Positions 25,380 to 35,400 of a stretch of 56,962 nt of DNA are shown here, one piece after another (within the stretch, counting starts at the first letter, position 1; every line of letters begins with the position of its first letter). The notes beneath the pieces were generated by a model. The model saw nothing but the letters and a program-made list of their open reading frames with translations. It was not told the origin of the DNA and ran no database searches. This DNA is from Bacteroidales bacterium (GTDB taxonomy: Bacteria; Bacteroidota; Bacteroidia; Bacteroidales; UBA932). Location: assembly GCA_009774765.1 (NCBI GenBank), contig VSOK01000011.1, positions 1-56,962 on the forward strand, written 5' to 3'. The position numbers and the translations under genes were made by a program.

Positions 25380-26621
25380 TTATTGGATTGTAATAAGATC
25401 GACATAGAATCCATGCCCGCAGATCAGGAATCCGTCCTGCTCCGCGATAAGGTCAACCTGCTCCTGAGTTATAACGAGCTCGAAGACCTTGTCTTCACTG
25501 AACTCCTCTTCCACGGTACCCGGCAAGTTTGTCCACCACCCGCTGTTGAACGCCACCTTATGATAGGCGTCCGACGGATTGACGGACAGATGGAACTTCA
25601 CGGTCTCACCTACTTTCCAGCCCTTTGCATCAGTCTGAAGCGCGTCAAACTTCTTGCCGGGATCGGTATCTGGAAGGTCCCATGAAACATAATGGTGACC
25701 GGACCACAAGGTCCTTTCGGCAGAAACCGTGACATCCGTGGACACAAGGGCAGAACCGTTGACATAGAACTGCACGTCACGTCCGTCAGACATAGTGCCG
25801 GCAAGGGTGTATACACCCGGTTCCACTGACGGGCAAGGGAACTCGAGAGAATTTTCCGTCCTGACGGTGAATGAGGTTATCTGGGTCTCACCCAACTTCA
25901 GTGAGGCGACCTTGTCAAGATTTATTCCTGACATCACCCATGAAGTGTTGAGCGACACGCGAGACACACCTGATGTCACAAGCGAGGCTGTCGTGACAGT
26001 CACCTTGTCCGCTCCATACTCCACGCCGTCGGCATCCGAGAACACGACCCTATATGTCCCGTCAGAAATACCGGCCGGAACCGTATAGGAAACATTGTCA
26101 TCTTCCACCGAAAATGAAGTCACCTCGGTGTCACCGATTCGCATCCCGGTGATTCCTGACATGCCGGAGCCGTAGATGACACCATCGGAATCAGGGGACA
26201 CTATACGCTCAAGGGCGACAGTCGTCGCAATAGGGTCACCCTCCAGAGGTTTCACCAGAATGAATCCCTGGCGGGATGTGCTCTTGCCCTCCACGGTAGT
26301 AGCGACAATCTTAAGTTCATACTTTCCTGCAAGGAGATGAATGTCCGCACTTGTCCCTGTGGCCACTTCCTCGCCGTCAATGTACCACACCACTGTGGTA
26401 TATTCGGAAGGAGTGACAGTCACGGTCATAGTAAAGTTGGCATCACGATTTATAGTCGCCACCGTAGGAAGCTCCCCCTTGTCACGGTCCGGAAAGGTCG
26501 GGTCAAGGATAAACGGTTCATCTGACGGTCCGGCAACGGAAAACGCATCATTCCTGTCGCACGACATGAGCGTCAGCCCGGTCGCCAGTCCCAAAAGCAA
26601 TAATCTATATATACGTTTCAT
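25380..26621 (-). CDS. SusE/F-position surface glycan-binding lipoprotein
   Basis: Lipoprotein of 413 residues with lipobox TLMSC (Cys about residue 21). It appears to contain a PKD-like domain (about 50-125: TMTVTVTPSEYTTVVWYIDGEEV), then two IPT/TIG-like sandwiches (about 135-205 and 210-285, each with a GITGMRIGDTEVTSF-type start), and a C-terminal domain of about 130 residues with aromatic residues (HHYVSWDLP, NSGWWTNLPG) likely to hold sugar. This is the layout of surface glycan-binding proteins encoded after SusD in beta-glucan loci. No catalytic motif is seen. It lies 20 bases after SusD and 9 before GH3 and is probably cotranscribed. Confidence 0.85.
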   Translation of the reverse strand: MKRIYRLLLLGLATGLTLMSCDRNDAFSVAGPSDEPFILDPTFPDRDKGELPTVATINRDANFTMTVTVTPSEYTTVVWYIDGEEVATGTSADIHLLAGKYELKIVATTVEGKSTSRQGFILVKPLEGDPIATTVALERIVSPDSDGVIYGSGMSGITGMRIGDTEVTSFSVEDDNVSYTVPAGISDGTYRVVFSDADGVEYGADKVTVTTASLVTSGVSRVSLNTSWVMSGINLDKVASLKLGETQITSFTVRTENSLEFPCPSVEPGVYTLAGTMSDGRDVQFYVNGSALVSTDVTVSAERTLWSGHHYVSWDLPDTDPGKKFDALQTDAKGWKVGETVKFHLSVNPSDAYHKVAFNSGWWTNLPGTVEEEFSEDKVFELVITQEQVDLIAEQDGFLICGHGFYVDLITIQ

Positions 26622-26641
26622 ATATTTCTGTCATTTAACAA

Positions 26642-28318
26642 TTAATAGACATCCCACCATACAGGAGTGTTCCAGCTGTCCGTGCCGCCCATACGTGAAA
26701 GGGCGTCTTCATATCCTTTCTTGTTGTATGAGGACTCCAGCACAGGATAGCAAAGACGTACCGGAATTTCATCCCCTCCTGTAAGGAAGCTTCCGAAACC
26801 GTATTCCTTAGGAGACTTCAGCCTCGGATAACCGGAACGCCTGACATTGGACCAGCACTCGGAAGGATTGTGGAAATGAAGTATCCAGGCCTGGGTGTTG
26901 ATGGCCTCCTTCGCCTGCTCGTCGGTATGGCCAAGGCCATTGGCCTCGACAAATGCCACGAAATCGTCATCGGACACTTTCCCGCAACCGTAATTGTCCG
27001 TAAGGAAATCCATTGCCGCACGCACTCCGGCTTCATAGTATTCTTCCTTGGTCCCGGTAACCGTCCACCCTTTCAATGCCGCCTCGGCAAGAAGGAAATT
27101 GACCTCGGCATAAGTTATGACGACTCCAGGATTGTCGCTCTTGAGGAAATTGTTTGCAAGCTTAGGTTCCACTTCACGCTCCATCGTCGTCCTCGTTATC
27201 GAAGGGTTCGACTCGGCCAGGGCTTTCATGATATCACTTTCATATCCGGTCGGCCATGGCTCCCAGGAGTATGCGCCAGGCTCGCAAGGCGCCATGGCTA
27301 TGTTCTTGTCAATTATCTCCTGCGTAAGGTCTATACGGTTGTCCGGACTTGTCGCGCTCATGAGGTCATCGCAATAGAAACGTGCGATGCTGTATGTACG
27401 GGGGTCACCCGAATCTTTCATCTTGTTGAAAAGAGTGGAGCAAAGGTAGCTCGGGTTGTTTGCCGGGTCATTTCCGAAAAGCAACTGGGACATCGCGTTC
27501 TTACGGTAGTCGTCATAAGAGTCCTGACCGAAGCTGAACGCCACTTCAATGTATTTTATCAAGGCGTCATCCGCACCGTCTGCAAATATGCCTCCTTCAG
27601 CGGCCAGGGCGTCCTCGAATTCCTGCTGAGCCTTTTCCTGGTCAGCATCGGAAATCCTCATGGCAAAACGAAGACGGAGCGAGTTTGCCAGTTTCTTCCA
27701 TTTCGCGATATCCCCACCGTATATAAGGTCGCCGTCAACTCTGTCACCCGCCGGGTCAAGATTGGCTTCAGCCTCCCTGAGTTCCTCAAAGAACGAATGA
27801 TAGATTTCCTCCTGAGTGTCATAGCGAGGGTTGTAGACCGCATCTATATATCCGAGGCCAGCCTCACTGTATGGCGCATCACCGTAGACATCGGTAATAA
27901 GGGACATCATATACACACGATAGATCGTCAGTACGGCATTGATATTCTTCGACTCAGGATCTTCCGCTGTCCTGTACATGGCATCAGTGAGATTCTTGAA
28001 GGCATTGGGATAGAATGAGGTCCAGATCCTGCTCATCTCATTGTTGTCCTGAGTATGACGGCCTCCGTAGTTGGTTGTGTTCCAGCATCCCATAAGCTGC
28101 TGAGTGAAAGCATAGTGGTAGTTCCTGTATATCTCCACCATCCCGAGGTCCCCATAAGTCTGCAACTGAGCCGTGGTCAGCTGGGCGTTCGGGTCGATGC
28201 TGTTTGCCTTTGACGGGTCGGAGTTCAGGTTCTCCATATACCTGTCACTGCACGAGGACACGGCCAAGCCAAGAGTCAGCAGTGCCGGCATTATATATTT
28301 ACACGTTATCGTTTTCAT
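26642..28318 (-). CDS. SusD/RagB family outer-membrane lipoprotein
   Basis: Glycan-capturing lipoprotein of 558 residues that forms the lid on the SusC transporter. The ATG at 28318 is used; a GTG two codons upstream is less likely. Lipobox AVSSC places lipid on Cys about residue 24, and the next residues SDRYMENLNSDPSKAN are typical of the SusD-like family. Tetratricopeptide-like helices run through the middle (for example WKKLANSLRLRFAMRISDADQEKAQ). PGVVITYAEVNFLLAEAALKGW, near residue 405, is a family hallmark. It is 14 bases after SusC. Confidence 0.95.
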   Translation of the reverse strand: MKTITCKYIMPALLTLGLAVSSCSDRYMENLNSDPSKANSIDPNAQLTTAQLQTYGDLGMVEIYRNYHYAFTQQLMGCWNTTNYGGRHTQDNNEMSRIWTSFYPNAFKNLTDAMYRTAEDPESKNINAVLTIYRVYMMSLITDVYGDAPYSEAGLGYIDAVYNPRYDTQEEIYHSFFEELREAEANLDPAGDRVDGDLIYGGDIAKWKKLANSLRLRFAMRISDADQEKAQQEFEDALAAEGGIFADGADDALIKYIEVAFSFGQDSYDDYRKNAMSQLLFGNDPANNPSYLCSTLFNKMKDSGDPRTYSIARFYCDDLMSATSPDNRIDLTQEIIDKNIAMAPCEPGAYSWEPWPTGYESDIMKALAESNPSITRTTMEREVEPKLANNFLKSDNPGVVITYAEVNFLLAEAALKGWTVTGTKEEYYEAGVRAAMDFLTDNYGCGKVSDDDFVAFVEANGLGHTDEQAKEAINTQAWILHFHNPSECWSNVRRSGYPRLKSPKEYGFGSFLTGGDEIPVRLCYPVLESSYNKKGYEDALSRMGGTDSWNTPVWWDVY

Positions 28319-28332
28319 TGACACTCGAATAA

Positions 28333-31300
28333 TTAGAATTTGATATAAACATTGAATCCAAAGCTCCTGCGTGACGGGAGAGAACCGTACTCCAGTCCCA
28401 TGCCCGTTGTGTTGTTATAGTTCGAATCCGGATCGATGTTAGGGATGTTCTTCCATACGATAAACGGATTGCGGGCCACGAAAGACAGGGACAGGTCCTT
28501 CACCACGTTTCCGAGCCAATGCCTCGGGAATGCGTATGTAAGCGTAATCTCGCGACATTTGATATAGGAGTTGTCATAGATAAACATAGCAGGGGCATTA
28601 CGGGCCACACTCATCCAATATTCCTCAGGATTGACCATAATGTCATTTGGTCTGTAAGTCCCGTCACCGTTGTCGATGACTCCCGGCGCGATGAAACCTC
28701 CGGTCGGTTTCCATGAGCCCTTGGCTACTCCGGCGGCCTTCCTCTGCTCTTCGGACTTGTACCATGCCTCACGGCCCTCGAGGGTCTCAAGGCTCTTTCC
28801 CGACTCGTATGCGGCACGCGCCGACATTGAATACAGGTCACCTCCTACCTTCACGTCGAAGAGTGCGGACAATGTGAAGCTCTTGTATCTCAATGAAGTG
28901 AACAGACCTCCCGTCCAGTCCCACGAAGCGTTTCCAAGCACATGATTGCTCTTGTCGTATTTAGGCAAGCCGGTGGAAGCGTCTATCACGATGTCACCGT
29001 CCGCGTTTCTAACGAAATCCGGACCGACGATTGAACCGAAATCCTCACCAACTTTGGCTGCCACCTGAACATCAAGCCACTGTGCCTTCTCAAGCTCGAA
29101 CATATCCATATCATCTACAAGTGACACCACCTTGTTGTTGTTCTTGGAGAAATTCAGGTTCAAGTCCCAGGTAAAGTCCCTGGTCTCCACAGGGCGGGTA
29201 TTGAGGGATATCTCCACGCCGCTGTTACGGATCTCGCCGGCATTGATGAGACGGTACGGATAGCCCGTCGTCCAGCTGCTGGCCATACCCATGATCTGGT
29301 TGCGGCTCGTCTGATGATAATATGTGAAATCCAATCCGATACGGCTGTCAATGAACCTGGTCTCAAAGCCGGCCTCGAACGAATTGGTCATGGTAGGCTT
29401 GAGGTCCCTGTTAGGGACAGTGGTATTGTTGATATATCCTATAGTGTAGCCAGGATAAGTGAACTTTGACTTCGTATACACGAGTCCGAGCTGATACGGG
29501 TCGGTATCGCTACCTACCATAGCCCATGAAACGCGCACCTTGCCATACGGAAAAGCCTTTTTGGCATCTATAAGCTCCGAGAATACAAAGCTTCCCGAAA
29601 CCGACGGATACACATAGATGTTGTTCTGTACAGGCAATGTGGAAGACTGGTCACCACGTACTGTCGCGTCAAGGAAAAGGAGACTTTTCCATCCGAAGTT
29701 GACCGCGGCGAAAAGGGAGTTGATCTGCTTGCGATAGGTATTCTCCTGAAGGCTCGTCTCGTTGAAGCTCATGAGGGCCACCACGTCACGTATCTGCATG
29801 TCCTGGGCTGAGACGATGGAAGTCTCGTTGTCCACCATATAGACGTTCGCTCCGGCAGTGGCGTTGAAGTCGAAGTCTCCCCACCTGTTATTATATGTCG
29901 CTATAAGCTCGAAGTTGTACATATTGTTGTGGAACTTGCTCTGCTGCAGGTATCCGGCTTCATACCCCGGAGTCGTGGGAGCCTTGTAGTCCTGGAAATT
30001 GAACCAGCTCATCTCAGCTCCGGCCGTACCCTTGACCTTAAGGTGAGGGGTAATGTTCCATGCCACGGTACCATGAAGACGGAAAAGGTCCTTCACGGAC
30101 AAGTTGGAGTTCTTGTACACGTCCCAGTACGGATTGACATTGTAAGGGTCCATTCCGTTCCAGTTCGAATATTCGCCGTTCTTGTCCTCGTATGTCCTAA
30201 GCCACTCCTGGTCGTATGTCGTGGCGAGAGTCATCAGGTTCTTTCCTATATTCGACTTGCTGTCTCCCAAGGCCGGACGGTTCTTCACGTTCTCGCGGGT
30301 ATAGTTTGCAGAGAAGTCAAGGTCCACCTTGCCTATCGTGGAATTGGTCCTGAGATTGAACACATTCCTGCTCATATTCGTCTCCGGAACAATATCCCTG
30401 TTGCGCATATCCGTCATCGTAAAACGTATTCCGGTATTTCCGGTGTTCGAAGACACGGTAACGGAATTGTTCGCTGTCAGACCTGTCCTGAAAAAACCTG
30501 AAGTGTTGTCTGGAACGATAAGATAAGGACGGCTCACACCATCAAAATATGTAAGCATGTTACCTCCGTCAGCCTTAGGCCCCCAACTTTTGTTGGTGTT
30601 GGAAACCGCATCGATGCTGTATGTACCGTTGCTTCCCATACCATAGACCTGCTGCACGTCATTCCATTTCGAAAGCTGAGTATCTACAGTGAGAGTTCCG
30701 TTGTATTCCACGGACCAACGCTCCTGTCCGGCTTTCTTGGTCGTGATGAGAATCACTCCGTGGCTCGCACGGCTACCGTAAAGGGCTGAGGCTGCAGGGC
30801 CTTTAAGCACCGACATGCTCTCGATGTCGTCAGGGTTGATGCTCGAGATACCGTCTCCGAGGTCATATCCTCCGTTGGTCCCGGCACTTCCGAAATTGGT
30901 ATTGTCCAACGGAACCCCGTCTATCACATATAGCGGCTGGTTGTTTCCTGTCATCTCCGTGTTACCGCGAAGAAGCACCCTTGTAGAACCCGAAGGTCCT
31001 CCGGCCGTCTGGCTCACGACGAGTCCTGCCACCCTTCCGGCCATAGAATTGATGACATTGGTTTCCTTGTTTTTTGACAAAGTCGCTCCCTTGACTTCTT
31101 CAAGGCCATATCCAAGGGCCTTCCTGTCCCTCTTTATGCCCAAGGCTGTCACAACGACGTCATCGAGCATCTCGCTGTCAACTTCCAATGTCACTGAAAT
31201 CGGAGAAGCCGAAGCCGGCATCTCGACTGTGGAATATCCGAGGCAAGTCACCGAAAGCACGGCCCCTTCGTTGACTTCAAGAGAGAATTTTCCTTCGTAA

Positions 31301-31512
31301 TCCGTCACAGCCCCGTTGGACGTCCCCTTTTCCTGAACTGTAGCCCCGATAACAGGACCTTCCGAATCCTTGACGACTCCGGTTACCGTCACTTTGCGTA
31401 ACTGCGCCGACATTGCGGGCTCCGCCGAAACCGTGACGGGCAATACCGCCGCCATCAGTCCCAGAAAGACAGCCACACACGACACTGTTCTTGTAATCTG
31501 TTTTTGTTTCAT
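28333..31512 (-). CDS. SusC/RagA TonB-linked outer-membrane transporter
   Basis: Outer-membrane importer of glucan oligomers, 1,059 residues from the ATG at 31512 (a start 39 bases upstream adds a hydrophilic tail before the signal peptide). In order: signal peptide to about residue 31, carboxypeptidase-regulatory-like domain (VTGVVKDSEGPVIGATV to about 118), TonB-box region (LDDVVVTALGIKR), plug with the SusC signature GGPSGSTRVLLRG and LYVIDGVPLDN, then the barrel ending in a terminal Phe (GFNVYIKF). It follows GH16 by 11 bases and pairs with the SusD downstream. Confidence 0.96.
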   Translation of the reverse strand: MKQKQITRTVSCVAVFLGLMAAVLPVTVSAEPAMSAQLRKVTVTGVVKDSEGPVIGATVQEKGTSNGAVTDYEGKFSLEVNEGAVLSVTCLGYSTVEMPASASPISVTLEVDSEMLDDVVVTALGIKRDRKALGYGLEEVKGATLSKNKETNVINSMAGRVAGLVVSQTAGGPSGSTRVLLRGNTEMTGNNQPLYVIDGVPLDNTNFGSAGTNGGYDLGDGISSINPDDIESMSVLKGPAASALYGSRASHGVILITTKKAGQERWSVEYNGTLTVDTQLSKWNDVQQVYGMGSNGTYSIDAVSNTNKSWGPKADGGNMLTYFDGVSRPYLIVPDNTSGFFRTGLTANNSVTVSSNTGNTGIRFTMTDMRNRDIVPETNMSRNVFNLRTNSTIGKVDLDFSANYTRENVKNRPALGDSKSNIGKNLMTLATTYDQEWLRTYEDKNGEYSNWNGMDPYNVNPYWDVYKNSNLSVKDLFRLHGTVAWNITPHLKVKGTAGAEMSWFNFQDYKAPTTPGYEAGYLQQSKFHNNMYNFELIATYNNRWGDFDFNATAGANVYMVDNETSIVSAQDMQIRDVVALMSFNETSLQENTYRKQINSLFAAVNFGWKSLLFLDATVRGDQSSTLPVQNNIYVYPSVSGSFVFSELIDAKKAFPYGKVRVSWAMVGSDTDPYQLGLVYTKSKFTYPGYTIGYINNTTVPNRDLKPTMTNSFEAGFETRFIDSRIGLDFTYYHQTSRNQIMGMASSWTTGYPYRLINAGEIRNSGVEISLNTRPVETRDFTWDLNLNFSKNNNKVVSLVDDMDMFELEKAQWLDVQVAAKVGEDFGSIVGPDFVRNADGDIVIDASTGLPKYDKSNHVLGNASWDWTGGLFTSLRYKSFTLSALFDVKVGGDLYSMSARAAYESGKSLETLEGREAWYKSEEQRKAAGVAKGSWKPTGGFIAPGVIDNGDGTYRPNDIMVNPEEYWMSVARNAPAMFIYDNSYIKCREITLTYAFPRHWLGNVVKDLSLSFVARNPFIVWKNIPNIDPDSNYNNTTGMGLEYGSLPSRRSFGFNVYIKF

Positions 31513-31523
31513 GTGGTCAATTA

Positions 31524-32351
31524 TTAGTTGTTCGAAATGATTTTTATCCAATCCACATACATGGAAACCTTTTCTCCTTCATTGATGGCCGTAATTCCCG
31601 CCATGTCGGTAATGCCTGTGAAAGCCCCGCCGACAGCAAGGTTGAAAAGGACATAGAAATTGTCATGGAAATATGGGTTCGCACTGATATCGAAGGACTT
31701 GAAATGGACACCGTCTATGGACACCTTGATTTCCTCCTGGCTCCAGTCCATGGCATAGGTATGATATTCTCCGTCCTGAAGGCTGTCGGACACGGAAGCG
31801 GCATAGTACTCCTGACGATGGGACGCCTGGTCCTCGCCAAAATGTATCGCCGTGTTGACCCTCCTTTCCGTTTCACCGGAAGCGATACCATCGGCATCTC
31901 CCATTTCCATCAGGTCTATTTCTCCGCAAGACGGCCAAGGCTTGTCATTGTCTCCCATGAACCAGAAAGCCGGCCACAGTCCATTTGCCGTCGCAGGCAA
32001 CTTTATACTGGCCTCAACCCTTCCGTACTTGAATGATTTCTTGCCTTTTGAATTCACCCTTCCGGAAATGATCTTCCCGTTCTTCCGCTCAGCGGAAATT
32101 ATAAGTACCGACTTGTCGCCGTCCTTGCCGACACGGACAAAAGAGGGATGATAAGACTGAAGCTCCTGGTTGACCCATCCCGCCTCGTGAGTCTCCTTGG
32201 TCCATGACGAAGAATCGAATGTCTCGAACTCGTCGACAAACACGCCGCCGTTGTCCGTTCCGTCAGGTCCGGCACCATTATTTCCGTTCGAGCATGAAAT
32301 GAAAAAAGCGCAGAAAAGTAGCGCGAATAGAAATGTCTTGTCTGTGGTCAT
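31524..32351 (-). CDS. Glycoside hydrolase family 16 endo-beta-glucanase (lipoprotein)
   Basis: Endo-acting beta-glucanase of 275 residues, probably on the cell surface, cutting laminarin or mixed-linkage glucan into oligomers. The ATG at 32351 gives a lipoprotein signal with lipobox FFISC. The catalytic motif E144-I-D146-L-M-E149 (nucleophile, helper Asp, acid/base) is intact, preceded by GLWPAFWFMGD and followed by NTAIHFGED, as in bacterial licheninases and laminarinases. It is the first gene of the glucan operon, 74 bases after the HTCS stop, with a TACTTTTG box at 32370-32377. GH16 plus GH3 without other enzymes recalls mixed-linkage glucan loci; laminarin remains possible. Confidence 0.94.
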   Translation of the reverse strand: MTTDKTFLFALLFCAFFISCSNGNNGAGPDGTDNGGVFVDEFETFDSSSWTKETHEAGWVNQELQSYHPSFVRVGKDGDKSVLIISAERKNGKIISGRVNSKGKKSFKYGRVEASIKLPATANGLWPAFWFMGDNDKPWPSCGEIDLMEMGDADGIASGETERRVNTAIHFGEDQASHRQEYYAASVSDSLQDGEYHTYAMDWSQEEIKVSIDGVHFKSFDISANPYFHDNFYVLFNLAVGGAFTGITDMAGITAINEGEKVSMYVDWIKIISNN

Positions 32352-32369
32352 TGTGGTTATTATTTTTTG

Positions 32370-32377
32370 CAAAAGTA
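32370..32377 (-). promoter_or_regulatory. -7 box of the beta-glucan operon
   Basis: TACTTTTG on the minus strand matches TAnnTTTG and lies 18 bases before the GH16 start. There is no TTTG at -33, as expected of a promoter that depends on an activator. The HTCS binding site would have to lie in 32378-32440, overlapping the HTCS stop codon. Confidence 0.5.
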
Positions 32378-32425
32378 CCACAGAGAGCATCCATCGGGGT
32401 TTGAATGCCGACATATAAGGTTTGA

Positions 32426-35400
32426 TTACTGACAATATTTGCTCGGTTGCACGCCGAAATGCTTCTTGAACAGAGTGCTGAAATACTTTACATTGACAAA
32501 TCCGACCATCTCCGACACTTCTATGACTGGTATCCCCTGCTTCAGAAGTTCAGCGGCCTTGTTAAGCCTAAGTATCCTTATGAACTCCTGGGGAGCCTTG
32601 CCGGTAAGTGATTTCAAACGCCCGTAAAACAGGGTGCGGCTCATGGCCATCTCCTGACATAGCTGGTCTATGCTGAAATCCATATCATCCATATTCCTTA
32701 CAACTACATCCGTCACCTTGGCCACGAAGTCCCTGTCACTTTCCGACGCTTCAACATCCGCGACATGAAGGTTGCCCGGCTCCATATTGTCTATGGCATG
32801 TCTCAAAAGCCCTTCACGCAAGTTGTTGCGGTTCTCTATCATGCCCTTGACCTTCAATTTGAGGATTTCCATACTGAAAGGCTTGGTGATATAGTCGTCA
32901 GCACCTTTCTGCAGGCCGGTCACTACGGACTCATGGTCAGAATTGGCGGTAAGGAGTATTACAGGGATTCCGGCAGTGTCGGGATTGGACTTGACCATCC
33001 GGCAGAAGTCATCGCCATGTAGGTCCGGCATAACGACATCCGACAGTATAAGGTCCGGATAGTTCTTTCCCAGATAGACGGAAGCCTCAGTCGCGGAATG
33101 CGCCACGGCGACATTGAAATCTTTGGAAAACGCTTTCCTCAGATAATTCCGCATATCGTCATTGTCGTCGACTATAAGGATAGTATGTCCCTCCCTCTTT
33201 TCTACACCGAAGGCATCTGAAAGCATCACCTCCTCCAGGGAACTGCCGGCTGAAGTCTTCCTTGAGAATGGGACAGGCTCATCGAAGATATGCCTGAAAG
33301 CGACTGTAAACGTCGTACCCTCTCCCTCCGTGGACGTGAACCGGACTGTCCCGTCCAGCATTTTCACGATCCGTTTCACCTGCAGCAGGCCGAAGCCTGT
33401 TCCTGCCTCCTGGGAATCACGGGCATTTTTCGCCCTGTAGACATCTGTAAATATATGTTTTCTACCTTTCTGTGGAATACCTATCCCGTTGTCACTTATG
33501 TCGACTGTCACCTGTTTCCTCGTAACCGACACCGACACCTTCACAAAGCCTCCCGGCCTTGTATATTTACAGGCGTTGGACATCAGATTGTCGAACAGCT
33601 GTTCAAGAAGATGCCCGTCCCCCGCGATACAGGCCGGAGCATCCGGAAGACTCAAAGTCAGTTCTATCCCTTTCTTTGCACAGACATCCAGAAAGCACCC
33701 GACCTCGTCCCGTAATATCTCGCACAAATCTACCGTAACCAGTTCAAGCCGACGCTGTCCGGACTCGAATTTCTCGAAATCAAGCAACTGAGTGGCAATG
33801 GAGTTGAGCTTGCCAACATTCTGCTTCGCGATTTCGGCAAGATACAAGGCATTTGACGAAAGGTTTTCCTCCTTGAGCAGTTCCTCCAAAGGGGACATTA
33901 TCAATGTCACCGGAGTCCTGATGTCATGTGCGGTGTTGATGAAGAAACGGATCTTGTCCTGATCGTACCGTTTCTGCAACATGTTCCATTTATATCTGAA
34001 CGCAAAACCTATTATCAGAAGCGCCAAGGCTGTATATGCCAGCCAGGCCCAGACAGTGTTCCACCATGGCTGCAATATACGTACTGACAGGCTGGCCTCA
34101 TCTATAATCCTGTTGTCGCCCCACCTGACGCTACGGATGAAAAGGGTATATTTCCCTGGAGCCACATTCTTATATCTGGCCACCCCCATGTCCGTCAGTT
34201 CGCTCCAACCGTTGTCGTAGCCTTCCAGGAAATAACGGTAGGATATGTCATCGCTATAACGGATGTTTATGGCCTCGAAACTGACCGTAAACGAATTGCA
34301 ATCATAGTCCAGAAGAAGTTTCCCGCTTTTCAGACCATCATGGACATACGGTACAAGGCGTTCCCTTTTGGCCTCATCAACTGCATCCAATGAAAATCCG
34401 GATATCCTCAGCGGTGCGGAATAGTCCACAACATCGAAATGGTAGGGAGAGAACCTGACCGCCCCGGCAGTGCTTCCGAAAACGAAATCACCTCCGCTCA
34501 GCACAGCGCTCGCCGACTTGTTGTACTCGCTGCCCTTTCCTACAATATAATTTATGGAAGACACCGTGGAGTCCGCTATTACGGATATGCCGTTGCCAGT
34601 GCTTATCCACAGACGGCCCAAAGTATCCTGCTGGATGCCATAGATGTCATTCGAAGGCAATCCGTCCGACATCCTGTACGCCCTCCTGACTTTTCTCTCA
34701 CCCATGTCATACAGGTTCAGACCTCCCCCCTCGGTTCCCAGCCACACCGTACCGTCCCCGTTGAAAAGCATCGGTATGATATATGTGCTCAGGTTCTGGT
34801 TCTGCTGTTCGTGAGTGGAAGCATAATGCCTGATCTCACCTGTCATCTTTTCTATGACATAGAAACCGTTGGCAGTGGAAGCGGCCACTTCCGTACCTTC
34901 CAATATTTCCACTGACAGGACCTGGCCGACATCATATTTGCATTTCAATACCCCGTCCGAGTCAAGAAGCATCAGCTTCCCGTCAATGGCCCCGACCCAA
35001 TAGTCTCCGTCCCTATCCTGCTCTATGGAAAAGATATAGTTGGATGTCAGCCCTCCCGACTGCTGGTCTATATGCCTTACAACATTTCCATCCTTGTCCA
35101 ACATGAAGATTCCCGCGCCATAAGTACCCAGAAGCACATTCCCGTCACCTGACGGGCACAATGTCACTCCGACGCTTCCGGACAGACGATGAAACCACTG
35201 TCCGGAACCCTGGCGGAACACGCTCACGCCGCAATCCGTTGCATACCATATATCTCCATTGACATTCTCCGCGATTGCATTGACATTGTTGTTGGCTATG
35301 GAACGGGTATTTCCCCTTTCATGAACGATATGTTCCAATGGAGCCTTGACAAATCCGATCAAGGTGACGCCACCGGTATAGCTGCCGACCCAGACATTCC

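Noticed and set aside
26870..28018. 382-codon plus-strand frame inside the SusD gene
   Set aside because: Antisense shadow of a complete SusD gene, no motif.
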